This document shows, piece by piece, positions 47,610-59,171 of a DNA stretch of 64,000 bases (position 1 is the stretch's first letter; every line of letters begins with the position of its first letter). Below the pieces are notes generated by a model. It searched no databases. It was given only the letters and a program-made list of their open reading frames with translations, and was not told the origin of the DNA. This stretch comes from Plantago ovata (Eukaryota; Streptophyta; Magnoliopsida; Lamiales; Plantaginaceae), in NCBI GenBank assembly GCA_028274465.1, contig CM051455.1:100252942-100316941 (forward strand), written 5' to 3'. A program made the translations under genes and the position numbers.

Positions 47610-50306
47610 TTAAAGGAATTTGGTCCCCAAATTCGCACCTGAAAAGTTGAAAAGCTCTGGATACTGCCGGCGCATGTCATCCTCGCTTTCCCAGGTTGCC
47701 TCCTCGTACTGGTGGTTTCGCCACAGAACCTTTACTTGCTTGATTTGCCTATTACGGAGCTGTTGCACCTTTTGGTCTAGAATACGAACCGGTTGCTCCA
47801 CATAAGACAAATCCTCCTCAATAGTCACTTCCTCGGGTTGAATCACGTGCGACGGGTCAGGATAGTACTTCTTCAGTTGAGACACATGGAAGACATTGTG
47901 AATCCCAGTAATAGTAGTGGGTAGTTGCAACCGATAAGCCACAATGCCAACTCTCTCAATGATCTCGTATGGTCCTGCATACCGAGGGTTCAGTTTAGCT
48001 CTACGACCCATACGAACAATTCCCTTTCTCGGAGATAGCTTGAGAAAGACAAAATCACCAACTTCAAACTCCAAATCTTGCCTACGATTATCGACGTAAC
48101 TCTTTTGTCGACTTTGAGCAGTTCTCAATCGGTCTCGGATAAGCCTAACCTTTTCCAAGGTTTCTTGTATCATCTCATTGAGAGTCCTCTCTCCAGCTAC
48201 CGGGGTAGAAATTCGGTCCTCCAAATCCCAATACAGCGGTGATCTACATTTCCGACCATACAGCGCTTCAAACGGTGCCATACCGATCGATGCTTGATAA
48301 CTATTATTATAAGCATACTCAACCAATGGCAAATGCTGTGCCCAGCTTCCTTCGTGATCCAACACACACAATCTCAGTAGATCCTCTAGAGTTTGAATGG
48401 TCCTTTCGGATTGACCATCCGTCTGCGGATGTGCTGCGGTACTAAAATTCAACTTAGTACCCAAGCCTTCGTGTACTTGCTTCCAAAATTTCGAGACAAA
48501 CTTCGGATCTCTATCAGATACAATACTCACTGGAGTGCCATGAAGCTTAATTATCTCATCGCGATAAATCTCGGCTAACTTCTTGGATGTGTAGGTGGTT
48601 TTCACAGGCAGGAAGTGTGCCGATTTTGTCAACCTATCGACAATAACCCAAACACTATCAAAACCACCCCTAGCTACTGGTAGACCAGTCACAAAATCCA
48701 TAGTGATCATCTCCCATTTCCACTGTGGAATCTCGAGTGGTTGTAGTAAACCTCCCGGTTTCTGGTGCTCAGCCTTCACTTGCTGGCAGACCAAACAACT
48801 TTGCACAAACTGTGCAATATCTCGCTTCATATGCGTCCACCAGTAAACCTTCTTTAAATCTTCATACATTTTGTTTCCTCCAGGATGCATCGAGTACTTA
48901 GATTTATGAGCTTCATGCAAAATTAGACGTCTAAGATCTTCATCAGAAGGCACGCACAATCTACCTTGAAACCTTAGGGCTCCATTCTCATCAACAGAGA
49001 ATTTCGCATTGCGAGGTTCAGTGATATGTGCTTTGATATCTTGAAGCTCTTCATCATGCTCTTGAGCCTCAAGAATTTTACCTCCCAGCTCATACCTTAA
49101 AGTGATATTGGCGAACATACAAGACAATTTGGATACTTCGAGATTTGACACGTGTACCCTACGACTTAAGGCATCAGCGACCACATTGGCCTTACCAGGG
49201 TGATATCGAATGGTACAAGTGTAATCGCCCAGAAATTCCATCCCCCGTCGTTGTCTCATGTTCAACTCCTTTTGTGTGAACACATACTTCAAGCTCTTAT
49301 GATCAGTGAGAATGGTGAACTCAGGACCATAAAGGTAGTGTCTCCACTTTCCCAAAGCAAAGACTATAGCAGCTAGATCAAGGTCATGGGTCGGGTAATT
49401 TCTTTCATATGGCTTCAACTTCCTCGAAGCATATGCGATCACCTTTTCCCGTTGCATCAGTACACAACCCAAACCTTCCTTTGAAGCATCAGTGTAGACC
49501 ACAAAGTCGTTGGTCCCCTCGGGAAGACCTAGTATAGGGGCAGTGGTCAGTCTCTTCTTCAACTCTTCGAAACTTTCCTCACACTTGTCACTCCATATGA
49601 ATTTAGGATTTTTCCCTGTTAAAGAGGACAAGGGTCCAGCTATCTTCGAATAATCCTTCAAAAAACGGCGATAGTAACCAGCCAAACGGAGAAAACTCCT
49701 CACCTCAGTGACAGATTCAGGTCTCTTCTAATTAACTATCGACTCAATCATCGATGGGTCGACCTCCAAACCTTCTCCAGAGATAATGTGCCCTAGAAAG
49801 GCTACTCTATCTAGCCAAAATTCACACTTGCTGAATTTGGCATACAACTTGTTGTTCTGAAGAGTTTCCAAGACAATTCGGAGATGTTTCTCATGATCCT
49901 CTTCGGATTTCGAGTAAACGAGAATGTCATCGATGAAAACAACAACAAACTGATCCAAATACGGCTGAAAAACTCGGTGCATCAAATCCATGAACACAAC
50001 TGGGGCATTCGTAAGGCCAAACGGCATCACCACAAACTCATAATGACCATACCTCGAGTTCAGAGCAGTCTTAGGTATGTCTTCTTCCCTTACCCTGACT
50101 TGATAATAGCCTTGTCGCAGATCAAGCTTCGAGTAAACCTTCAAACCTTCCAACTGATCAAAGAGTTCCTCAATACGGGGTAGGGGGTACTTGTTCTTGA
50201 CAGTGACTTGGTTCAGGCCTCGATAGTCAATGCACATCCTCATACTACCATCCTTCTTCTTTACGAACAGAACCGGTGATCCCCAAGGCGAAGAACTAGG
50301 TCTCAC
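47610..50306 (-). pseudogene. Chromovirus pol: RT, RNase H, integrase and chromodomain
   Basis: Read from 50306 down, just after the B insertion. [64 protein letters not shown] and the catalytic [14 protein letters not shown] at 49728-49730 (after SMIESIVN) is the only break. Downstream are FLRLAGYYRRFL, RNase H (VVYTDASKEGLGCVLMQ, YPTHDLDLAAIVFAL), the integrase zinc region and KAEHQKPGGLLQPL, MDFVTGLPVARGG, DRDPKFVSKFW and GQSERTIQ. The C-terminal chromodomain has VLWRNHQYEEATWE. Chromodomains guide integration to chosen chromatin. The conserved residues look intact, so one stop and the B insertion are the visible lesions. Confidence 0.95.
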
Positions 50307-50316
50307 AAAACCGTTA

Positions 50317-51797
50317 TGATGAACGTATTTTTGACGCGTTCATCTTGTCTTTTTTACCTTCTATTGCTACCTTTTAGCCTTGTTTTTTGGTTAGTTTTGT
50401 AGAATAGTGTCACGTTTTGTGTTTTTTGCATTTTCAGGCACTTAGGTACGAAACGGTGTTTTCGGAGCTAAAAACGAAGCATTTTGGATGAAAAATGACC
50501 TCGTTGAAGTTCCTTGATCTCCGTGGACATTTTCGTGAGTGTCCTTAGTTCGAGTTAAGCCAATATCACATTTTTGAGAACATAGCCTTACCTTGGAAGC
50601 AAATTCAAAAGTTCGGGTGGAAGTTTTGGAGTCGTTCAAGTGTTTATGATTGACACAGCCTAGCCATTTGGGCCATAACTTTTTCATACAGCATTGTATT
50701 GACCTCAAACCAACTTCCACGCGTAGCTAACTCAAATAGATATCCAAGGGTATATTACACGCTCCGATCCGACATCGTATGAGCCCTGTAGAGCGAGTTA
50801 AAGTCAGGAGGAAATTCTGGGCAGATTCACTGGAATTCCAAGCGAAGCGCTTGGCCCCTGTCAAGCCCTTCGCTTGCCAAGCTAAGCGCTTGACAGAAGC
50901 CAAGCCCTTCGCTTGGACTCAGATCCAGATCGTGATTTTGGCATTAAAACTCGATTTTCAGTTATTTTTTCACATTCCTTTCACTTTGTAATTGCTGGGG
51001 AGACCTCTTTGAAGCTCCATAGCCCAGACCCATTATCTAGAGCCTTGATTATCATCAAGAAAGACGTGATTACATCCAATTTCATCTTCATTGTATCTTG
51101 ATCCGTGAGATTTGGGCATTCCACCGTCTCGTGACAATCGGTGGTAACTTTTATCAATTCTCCTTATTTTGATTCTGATTATGAATGTTTGTTATTGTTA
51201 TTCATATATGATGTTGTTTGTTTCAAGATCCGTTATGAGTAGCTAATTCACGATTGTTGGTGGTAGAATGTGGACATGATAGCTAGGGTTATGATTATGC
51301 TTGTTGTGCTTTGAACCATTGCGTAAGATCTAAAGTAGCCAATTACAAATCTTCGAATACAAGGTAGTGACAGCCCTTATGGTCGCTTAATACTTCTAGA
51401 TCATCCATACAATTGGGAGTAGCCAATTCCATATTTTCGAATGCAAAGCATGTGACAACTTTGTGGTCAATTAATACTTCTCTATTGTATGTTTAAATGT
51501 TCATAGCATGATAGCAAGTTGTAACCCATGGTTGTCATGTCCACTAAGCTACCACCAACATCTTTCTCTATTTGATTTTATCTTCCTCTTGATAGTTTTT
51601 GATTTGCATGAGTGCTTGGTTTAATCACACAAACTTGCTTGTTGGTTGATTACAATTGTTACGCACTAAACAAAGCTACGTTAGGTCCCAAGAGAACGAC
51701 ACTCGGGAACATCTTACCGCTGTACTAAATCTTTTGTGTAGTGAATAAGTGTTCTTTGGCTACAAACAAATTTAATTAGTGAAAAACGACATCATCA
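50317..51797 (+). repeat. 5' LTR of element B
   Basis: Starts TGATGAACG and ends CATCATCA. It contains a palindromic array (50838-50916) built of CCAAGCGAAGCGCTTGG and inverted variants such as CCCTTCGCTTGG. No clear TATA box follows it. The 3' LTR is near-identical. Confidence 0.95.
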
Positions 51798-51800
51798 ATT

Positions 51801-51817
51801 TGGCGCCGCTGCCGGGG
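51801..51817 (+). promoter_or_regulatory. Primer binding site of B
   Basis: TGGCGCCGCTGCCGGGG lies 3 bp after the LTR; one base differs from the site of A. Confidence 0.85.
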
Positions 51818-52013
51818 ACTTAACTCCTTTGGTTTAGTGTTCAACTTTTGTTTCTTACCAACTTCACTTTCTTATCTCATTTCTTTCCCCCTGTTTCTTT
51901 GTTACTTTGTGTGCTTGTTCTCTTGGTTGAGTTTTGTATATATCATAGTATAGCTTTTTGCTTTTGTTGTGGATCTACTCCTTTTGGGCTTGTCTTTGTG
52001 TGTGTAGGATTTC

Positions 52014-52862
52014 ATGAATGACTTGCATTGTGAAGCTGGTGGGGACAATGATGGAGATGCTTATAGGAAGCATTTGTTCCAGTTGTTGTATGGAAAACCT
52101 AGAAGGTCTTGTATAGCCTTGGATAAAGATTGCAAAATTTTTTATGTCGACCCTTCGTACTACTCCATCCTTCCCACATACGATGGATTTGGGAATCCTA
52201 GAGAATTCTTGGAGACATTTGAGGTCGGTGTGTTGAGGCATCCTTGTATGAATGAGGAGAGAATTCTTCTATCACCTGAACAGATTTGCATATGCACGTT
52301 TGGTGGAGCTATGAGAGGACCGGCTAAGGAATGGCTTACGTATCACCTAGAAGGATCATTGAGAGCCTGGAACGAAATAGCTAATAGTTTTCTGCGTTGG
52401 AATTCTATGCGTTTCATGCCATGGACGTCTCGCTTCGCCACCCCACCACCGGAAGTTTCCATAGTTGATAAAGATGAATGTGGCGAAGAGTATATTGATG
52501 AATCCTCTTCAGATTCAAGCGTTGTTTGCACACCATTACTTGAAGATGGACTGATTCCGGAATTAACCGGCTTGGATATTTCTCAGATGGTTTGCGCGGG
52601 AGAAGAGACATACACGTTCATCCTAGAGAGGACTTGCATAGAAAGCTACTTCCGGAGTTTTGATCCACTTTTTTCTTTTTATTTTCCCTGTGATTCCTTT
52701 AGTTATTTCTTAGATTTTGATTTTGTTAATTTAGTTGATTTTTATTTTCAGGGAATCATGGATTTGCTTGAGGACTTGAGGAGAGGAGCCAAAGATGGTT
52801 CCCAAGATGCAAGGAGTAATGGAACGAATGCACGAGATTCGTTCCCATTTGATAATGGATAA
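52014..52862 (+). CDS. Gag-like ORF of B, 282 codons
   Basis: The only sizeable ORF in B, opening at MNDLHCEAGGDNDGDAYRKH. It has the weak retrotransposon gag pattern: FGNPREFLETFEVGVLRHP, then RGPAKEWLTYHLEGSLRAWNEIANSFL, where the W-L-S/AW spacing matches gag of gypsy elements. The middle is acidic (DKDECGEEYIDESSSDSS). The stretch from about 52660 to 52751 is phenylalanine-rich because the DNA is T-rich; it ends TTTTATTTTCAG before GGAATCATGG, which looks like an intron 3' end, so the true product may differ. No zinc knuckle and no protease are seen. It may package the element RNA or be a relic. Confidence 0.6.
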   Translation: MNDLHCEAGGDNDGDAYRKHLFQLLYGKPRRSCIALDKDCKIFYVDPSYYSILPTYDGFGNPREFLETFEVGVLRHPCMNEERILLSPEQICICTFGGAMRGPAKEWLTYHLEGSLRAWNEIANSFLRWNSMRFMPWTSRFATPPPEVSIVDKDECGEEYIDESSSDSSVVCTPLLEDGLIPELTGLDISQMVCAGEETYTFILERTCIESYFRSFDPLFSFYFPCDSFSYFLDFDFVNLVDFYFQGIMDLLEDLRRGAKDGSQDARSNGTNARDSFPFDNG

Positions 52863-53500
52863 CTTTTGTGATATTTCTTTGCATGTAGTTTAGTTTTTCC
52901 TTTTTATTGCTTTTGTAGTTTTGGCCTGTTTGCCTTTTGTCATGATTCGTTTAGTCTAGTGTTTGTCTTGGTGTCTTAGGTGATTAAGATAGGAAAAAAC
53001 ATCGAAAATATGGAAACAGAGCCAAGCGAAGCGCTTGGAAGGGCCAAGCGGTCCGCTTGAATATTCAGTAAATCAAAAAGTTTACTGGAATTTCAAGCGG
53101 AGCGCCTGGAGCCTCCCAAGCGCTCCGCTTGACAAGCGGACCGCTTGGCTCCCGCCAAGCGGTCCGCCTGGACCCTGTACCCCAGATTTTCCTCGTTTTT
53201 TCCATTCTTATCACCTTTGCGCACCCGTTTTCACTTGTTTCTTGAGCCCTTTCAGGTAATACTCTTCTATAGGAGTTGGACACGAACCTTATCAGGGAAG
53301 TGTACTTTCAATCCAATTTTTCCTTTCTTGTCAACTTTTCTTTACTCGAGGACGAGCAAAAGTTTAGGTTTGGGGAGGGGTCATTGGATTTTCAGTACTA
53401 TGTGCTCTTTTGGTTTCGTACATGCCTGTTGTCAGCTCAAGTTCTTGTGATTTGTCGTGTTTTTCAGTTTTTGCATGCATATCATCCCTAGATTAGTTGT
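52863..53500 (+). other. Internal non-coding region of B with palindromic array
   Basis: Within it, 53022-53171 is a GC-rich array of CCAAGCG-, GCGGTCCGCTTG- and CAAGCGGACCGCTTGG-type palindromes. It opens with the exact 17-mer found in the LTR (CCAAGCGAAGCGCTTGG). A short flank (CTGGAATT-CAAGCG) is also shared with the LTR. No coding signal. Confidence 0.75.
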
Positions 53501-53504
53501 TGCA

Positions 53505-54760
53505 CATTGTTGTGTGTGGAGTTTATTGCCATGTCTTTTGAACTTTTTTATTGAGTAGACTAAGTGTTTATGACAATTGATCATATGTTGCATCACTTTG
53601 CAAGTAGTTTGAGGCTTGTCTCGCTTGGTTTGTCACATTCGCATGTGCACTAGTTAAGCTTAGTAGTCTCGACATCACCTGGAGTGGTGTTTCTTCTGCT
53701 GCGGTTCACGATGGCCTTATAAAATGATGCACGTTTGAGTCTATGGTTGTAACCCGTGTAATTATGTACGTAAGAGGCGATAAGTTCTTCACCTCGATTA
53801 GAGATTGCCAAATGCCTAGGAAGGAGGTAGTGTGAGGTGTGCGATTCCTTGTATTAAACCTATTCTATCGAATAGGTTTGGGGAGGGGGTTGCCTTATTG
53901 ATCTTGTCTTTCGTCCTTGAGTCATTGTAAAGTTTTCTTTTTCTTTTTTATTTTTATTTTTGTTTTTTTTTCCCAACCTATTCTTTCGAATAGGTTTGGG
54001 GAGGTGTTTTGGACATTTAGTACTGCTGCTTGCCCCTATATAAATTAAAAAAAAAAAAAGACAGAGAGAGAGAGAAAGAGAAGAAGAAAAGAAAAAGAAA
54101 TATAAAAAAAAAGGAGAAAAGAAAAAAAAAAAAAAAGGGAAATAAAGAATAAGACCCAAAAGCAAAACAAGGGTCGTCGCAAGCCAAAAGCAGTCTCGTA
54201 GTGTCAAGTGTCATGTAAATATTTTGTCCTTGTGAAGTTATCGAGTTGTAAATTCTATCTTTCGTTTCGTGTCGCCTTTGTCCTAGGCCTGTTCTTGACC
54301 ACCCTCGTCTTGCTATTCAAGAAGTGGTTGAAGGAGACTCATTCGTTGAGAGTTTGGGTAGAATAGGGGAGTGTTATCTTTCTAGGGAACCCTCCTTCGT
54401 TTGATGAGAGCCAGTATTGGTTCGCCCTCTCTTGAGGAAAAGTCTCGCTTGGTGAACAGTAGTAAGTCCTCAGTTTCATAGGCACGGGTCAATTGTAGTA
54501 TGATAATATGCATCATTGTGTCGTCACTGACCAGGTCCAGGTAGAAGATGTTATGAGAGACTCCTTTGCTTAACAAGGTGCACATGAGAATGTGTATATT
54601 CGCAATCGAGCCATTCTTCAACCTACTTGCATGTCATGTTCATATGGTTTTGTTCATAAGCATTTGGTAGATTCAATAGATTAGTTCACTTTACTTGGCA
54701 TGAGACTTCTTTTGTGTTGCATTTAGGATAGTTTGTTGCTTGAGGACAAGCAAAGGTTTG
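53505..54760 (+). other. Conserved non-coding 3' module of B with hairpins
   Basis: Collinear with 17250-18530 in element A. The paired hairpins are at 53859-53876 and 53977-53994, both followed by TTTGGGGA. A purine tract follows (about 54040-54150) and then the GAGCCAGTATTGGTTC hairpin (54408-54423), in which C-to-T at one loop base leaves the stem intact. It ends with TGCTTGAGGACAAGCAAAGGT-type sequence and the PPT. Confidence 0.7.
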
Positions 54761-54772
54761 GTTTGGGGAGTT

Positions 54773-56252
54773 TGATGAACGTATTTTTGACGCGTTCATC
54801 TTGTCTTTTTTACCTTCTTTTGCTACCTTTTAGCCTTGTTTTTGGTTAGTTTTGTAGAATAGTGTCACGTTTTGTGTTTTTTGCATGTTCAGGCACTTAT
54901 GTACGAAACGGTGTTTTTGGAGCTAAAAACGAAGCATTTTGGATGAAAAATGACCCCGTTGAAGTTCCTTGATCTCCGTGGACATTTTCGTGAGTGTCCT
55001 TAGTTTGAGTTAAGCCAATAATCACATTTTTGAGAACTTAGCCTTACCTTGGAAGCAAATTCAAAAGTTCGGGTGGAAATTTTGGAGTCGTTCAAGTGTT
55101 TATGATTGACACAGCCTAGCCATTTGGGCCATGACTTTTTCATACATAACTTTATTGACCTCAAACCAACTTCCACGCGTAGCTAACTCCAAGAGATATC
55201 CAACGGTATATTACATGCTCCGATCCGACATCGTATGAGCCCTGTAGAGCGAGTTAAAGTCAGGCGGAAATTCTGGGCAGATTCACTGGAATTCCAAGCG
55301 AAGCGCTTGGCCCCTGTCAAGCCCTTCGCTTGCCAAGCTAAGCGCTTGACAGAAGCCAAGCCCTTCGCTTGGACTCAGATCCAGATCGCGATTTTGGCAT
55401 TAAAACTCGATTTTCAGTTATTTTTTCTCATTCCTTTCACTTTGTAATTGCTGGGGAGAGCTCTTTGAAGCTCCATAGCTCAGACCCATTATCTAGAGGC
55501 TTGATTATCATCAAGAAAGACGTGATTACATCCAATTTCATCTTCATTGTATCTTGATCCGTGAGATTTGGGCATTCCACCGTCTCGTGACAATCGGTGG
55601 TAACTTTTATCAATTCTCCTTATTTTGATTCTGATTATGAATGTTTGTTATTGTTATTCATATATGATGTTGTTTGTTTCAAGATCCGTTATGAGTAGCT
55701 AATTCACGATTGTTGGTGGTAGAATGTGGACATGATAGCTAGGGTTATGATTATGCTTGTTGTGCTTTGAACCATTGCGTAAGATCTAAAGTAGCCAATT
55801 ACAAATCTTCGAATACAAGGTAGTGACAGCCCTTATGGTCGCTTAATACTTCTAGATCATCCATACAATTGGGAGTAGCCAATTCCGTATTTTCGAATGC
55901 AAAGCATGTGACAACTTTGTGGTTAATTAATACTTCTCTATTGTATGTTTAAATGTTCATAGCATGATAGCAAGTTGTAACCCATGGTTGTCATGTCCAC
56001 TAAGCTACCACCAACATCTTTCTCTATTTGATTTTATCTTCCCCTTGATAGTTTCTGATTTGCATGAGTGCTTGGTTTAATCACACAAACTTGCTTGTTG
56101 GTTGATTACAATTGTTACACACTAAACAAAGCTACGTTAGGTCCAAAGAGAACGACACTCGGGAACATCTACCGCTGCACTAAATCTTTTGTGTAGTGAA
56201 TAAGTGTTCTTTGGCTTCAAACAAATTTAATTGGTGAAAAACGACATCATCA
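54773..56252 (+). repeat. 3' LTR of element B
   Basis: Preceded by the PPT GGTTTGGGGAGTT. Palindromic array at 55294-55372. Followed by TSD CGTTA. Confidence 0.95.
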
Positions 56253-56257
56253 CGTTA

Positions 56258-56931
56258 TCCACCAGATCTTGCAGTTGAGTCTTAAGCTCCTTAAGCTCAG
56301 CAGGTGCCATCCTATAAGGTGACTTCGAAATGGGTGCGGTTCTAGGTACCAAATCAATACTAAACTCCACTTCTCGTTCAGGGGGTACGAAATCCAGCTT
56401 CTCAGGGAAAACACCCTTGAACTCCTTAACCACCCTAACTTCCTCAATTTTTGGCTGATCTTTGGGTTTATTGATCAGATACGCCAAAAAGCAGGTAGCA
56501 CCCTTCACGTACAGCCTCCTAGCTTCCATAGCAGACAGCAGAAACTTCTCATCCTTTCTCTTATCTCCTTTCCACACGACTTTCTCCTCTCCAGGTTTTC
56601 CCATGGATATAGCCTTGGTTCGACAATCCAGTTGTGCGTAGTGCTCGGACAGCCAATCCATGCCCAAAATAACATCGTAGGTTGATAGAGGTAGAAATAT
56701 AAGGTCAGCAGGGAAAGTTCTTCCTAGGATGGAAATCTCGCAACGCTCGACGAACTTCTTAGTGATTAAACTAGCTCCCAAAGGCGTACATACTTCTAAA
56801 GTGTGGGGTAAAACTTTGTATGGTAAAACGAGTGACTCAGCAAATACTTCAGCAATAAATGAATGCGTAGCACCAGGATCAAATAAAGCTTTAGAAGAAG
56901 TTTGAGCGATCAGTAGCGTACCTTCAACCAC
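56258..56931 (-). pseudogene. Protease and start of RT of XY
   Basis: Open on the minus strand: VVEGTLLIAQTSSKALFDPGATHSFI, where D-x-GATH is the aspartic protease site of Del/Tekay elements, then VILGMDWLSEHYAQLDC. The RT start is FVPPEREVEFSIDLVP and SPYRMAPAELKELK. The frame runs into the B insertion. The following part of RT is at 50306. Upstream it is out of frame with the second zinc knuckle of gag. Confidence 0.9.
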
Positions 56932-58087
56932 ATTCGCGGTGTCAGGAACTTCATGACCACCTATGCTGTAAACTCGGGCTTTGCCATAGTACCCTTTCCG
57001 TCATCTCTCGGAGCGTAGCCTCCTGGTCTTCCTCCTTGACAATGGCATGACGGTTCGGACAGTGGCTGATCTTGTGATCCTTGCTCCAACAAGCCAAACA
57101 CAAGCCTTGTCTTTTCCAGCAGTTGTGCTCATCGTGGTTGACTCCTCCACAGTAGTTGCAGTTCTTCCTTGCCTGGGAAGACTACCCAGACCCTCCAGTG
57201 GTGTTGCGGGAACGGTTGTCCTGGTGATTACGGGGATACTTCACCGATGGTGCTTGATATCCAGATTGATATCCACCTCGACTCTCCCTCTTGTATCCAG
57301 ATTGGCTTCCTCCTCCATGGCTCCCAGAAGAACTAGAGTAGTTCCTCTTGCTAGAGTATGGCTTATCAGTCATCTTGATATCCTTGAGATCACTTTCTAC
57401 CTCGGAGGCGAGTTCGACAGCCTTGAGGTAGGTAGTCATGTTGGTCCCAAACAAACTGTACCGGATCTCAGAGTTCAGACCCTTCACAAAGTGACGAACC
57501 TTCTCTCGTTCATCGTCCTAGAAATACGGCACATACTTCAGTAGTCGGGTAAATTCTGAGTCATAGTCGGCAACATCCATGTTCCCTTGCACCAAAGCCT
57601 GGAACTCATCTCTCCGGTTCTCGCGAACCAGGCGAGGCACGTACTTGTCCATGAAATCCTTGGTGAAGTTCTCCCAGGTGCGAGCAACTCCCTCTTGCCT
57701 CCATCTTGCATTCACGGTTCTCCACTAGTTCCTGGCGGCTCCCACGAACTGGAAAGTAGAAAGCTCAATTTTCCTCTCGTCCGGATAGTGCAGGATCGAG
57801 AATAAGTTCTCCATACTTTCGATCCAGAGTTCAGCCTTACGGGCATCAGGCGTTCCCTCGAACCTTTCAGGATGGAGACGAGTGAATCGTTCCGCAGCTT
57901 GATCGATGGTCTGGATTGGTGGTGGTGGCGGAGGAGCTGGCTGAACAGGTGGTGCTCCAGCGCGGCGAATGGTTTCGCTGAAATTTCCCAAAGCAGCGAT
58001 GATGCGGTCCACATGGTCTCCATTTTCAGCATGATGATCATCTCCACTTCCATTGCTGCTGGCACCACGAGTGTTTCTGCGATTCAT
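56932..58087 (-). pseudogene. Gag of XY with two zinc knuckles, broken
   Basis: Read from the ATG at 58087 (MNRRNTRGASSNG). A proline-rich stretch precedes FTRLHPERFEGTPDARKAELWI, the gag core. A TAG at 57725-57727 and another at 57518-57520 interrupt FTKDFMDKYVPRLVRENRRDEF and the following GLNSEIRYSLF. A basic, serine- and glycine-rich region follows, a stop near 57182, then two CCHC knuckles: CNYCGGVNHDEHNC and CLACWSKDHKISHC near 57160-57060. A frameshift separates gag from the protease. At least three stops and one frameshift. Confidence 0.85.
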
Positions 58088-58453
58088 TCTAATAAAGGGG
58101 CACTACTTAGCAGTTGATTTAACAACCTCGAATCTCTAACTTAGAAAAGAACGGAAAAACAAAGAACTAAGGCCAGTACTTAATCTTCTACAACAGGTAT
58201 AAACTGAGCAGTGAATAAGAAAACATGCCTTGAACTTTAAAACAAAACGCAAAAACAAGAAATCAACAAAGTCTCAAACCAGCCAAGCATGCAATTAAAC
58301 AAAGGAAAATCGGTCTCTACTCGTCTTAGCGAGAAAACAGAAAACCACAGAGTCAAGTAAATGGAAAAGCATAAACAGTCTCAGTCGGCTGAACTAAAAA
58401 AAAATTCGCTTGGAAAAAAGGAAGTTCGGTACGAGCTCGAAAAGGCATCTATC

Positions 58454-58894
58454 CTAATAAACTTCCTCGATATAGTCTTCGAAACGTCGTTCGGGCACGT
58501 GAGCATCTCCTCCTTCTTCCTCAGAGGGGTCCTCCTCGGGTTCTTCTTCGGGTTCTTCCTCACTCTCCACTCTACGTGATGGTCCGCAACCCTCGGGGAA
58601 CGTCCTACGAGCCTTTCTCTTGCGAATCTTGTTAACTAGGTTGGACGTGGTTAACGAAACAAAGCCAGAGTGCTCCTTTGCGGCGCGTAAAGCCGTCTTA
58701 AGGAATCCGATTTCCGCATCCTTCATTGCCATTTCATCTCGAAGCTTCCAATTTTCCAGCCAGTAGTGATCTCGTTCACGAACGACCCTGTCCATCACGC
58801 ATCCAGGGTAAACGCCAACGACGGGAACGGAGGTATAAGGGTTAAACTCCCCTTCAACTAGGCGGTAACGGATGACTTTCTTTTCGGAACTCAT
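58454..58894 (-). CDS. Extra small ORF between PBS and gag in XY
   Basis: About 146 codons from the ATG at 58894 (MSSEKKVIRYRLVEGEFNPY). The ORF opens six codons earlier, but a splice-acceptor-like sequence (GCTTACAG before ATGGGT) precedes this start. The product has a likely coiled-coil middle (RDEMAMKDAEIGFLKTALRAA), a basic patch (KIRKRKARR) and a strongly acidic C-terminus with repeated EEEPEEEPEEDPSEEE. I do not recognise it. It is intact while gag and pol around it are broken. It could be a leader-encoded accessory protein or a decayed fragment. Confidence 0.45.
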   Translation of the reverse strand: MSSEKKVIRYRLVEGEFNPYTSVPVVGVYPGCVMDRVVRERDHYWLENWKLRDEMAMKDAEIGFLKTALRAAKEHSGFVSLTTSNLVNKIRKRKARRTFPEGCGPSRRVESEEEPEEEPEEDPSEEEGGDAHVPERRFEDYIEEVY

Positions 58895-59171
58895 ACCCAT
58901 CTGTAAGCACATGCATAATTATCTAGTTAATAACTACGTCAAAATCAAAACAACCACGGAAGGTCAACAGTTTCAGAAACGGGTCAGAAAGTAGTCAGAA
59001 TCAGAACAGAGAATATGAAGAAACAGTTTAAGGTTAGTACGCAAGACTCGAATCAGAAAAGCAACAGAAAATACAAGACCTAACCAGCGACTCGGACCCT
59101 CACACACACCCCAAAGGTCAAAAGATCCTATTCTAGCAAGCTCGAGTTTGAACTCAAGCTCTGATACCAAC
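58895..59171 (-). promoter_or_regulatory. PBS and leader of XY
   Basis: On the minus strand GTTGGTATCAGAGC (59171-59158) abuts LTR-X and is the tRNA-Met-type PBS. The leader that follows has no coding signal. The 21 bp spanning the LTR end and the PBS are identical to those at the LTR-Y/PBS junction (45074-45094). Confidence 0.85.

Larger units (their letters stand above)
50317..56252 (+). mobile_element. B: non-autonomous gypsy element with intact LTRs
   Basis: LTRs are 50317-51797 and 54773-56252, flanked by TSD CGTTA (50312-50316 and 56253-56257). The PBS is of the same tRNA-Asp type as in A, with GCTGCC instead of GTTGCC. The internal 3 kb holds one gag-like ORF and a non-coding 3' module shared with A. 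No pol. It splits the RT of XY right after the protease-RT linker (QLQDLVDN / [13 protein letters not shown]). About 30 LTR differences by eye, near 2 per cent. Confidence 0.92.

Noticed and set aside
52981..53171. Array of repeats considered as a CRISPR-like array
   Set aside because: Repeats are palindromic, variable and unspaced, in a plant retrotransposon; no unique spacers and no cas genes.
53860..54214. Phenylalanine- and serine-rich minus-strand frames
   Set aside because: Translation of the purine tract; the same occurs at 17778-17963. No coding evidence.
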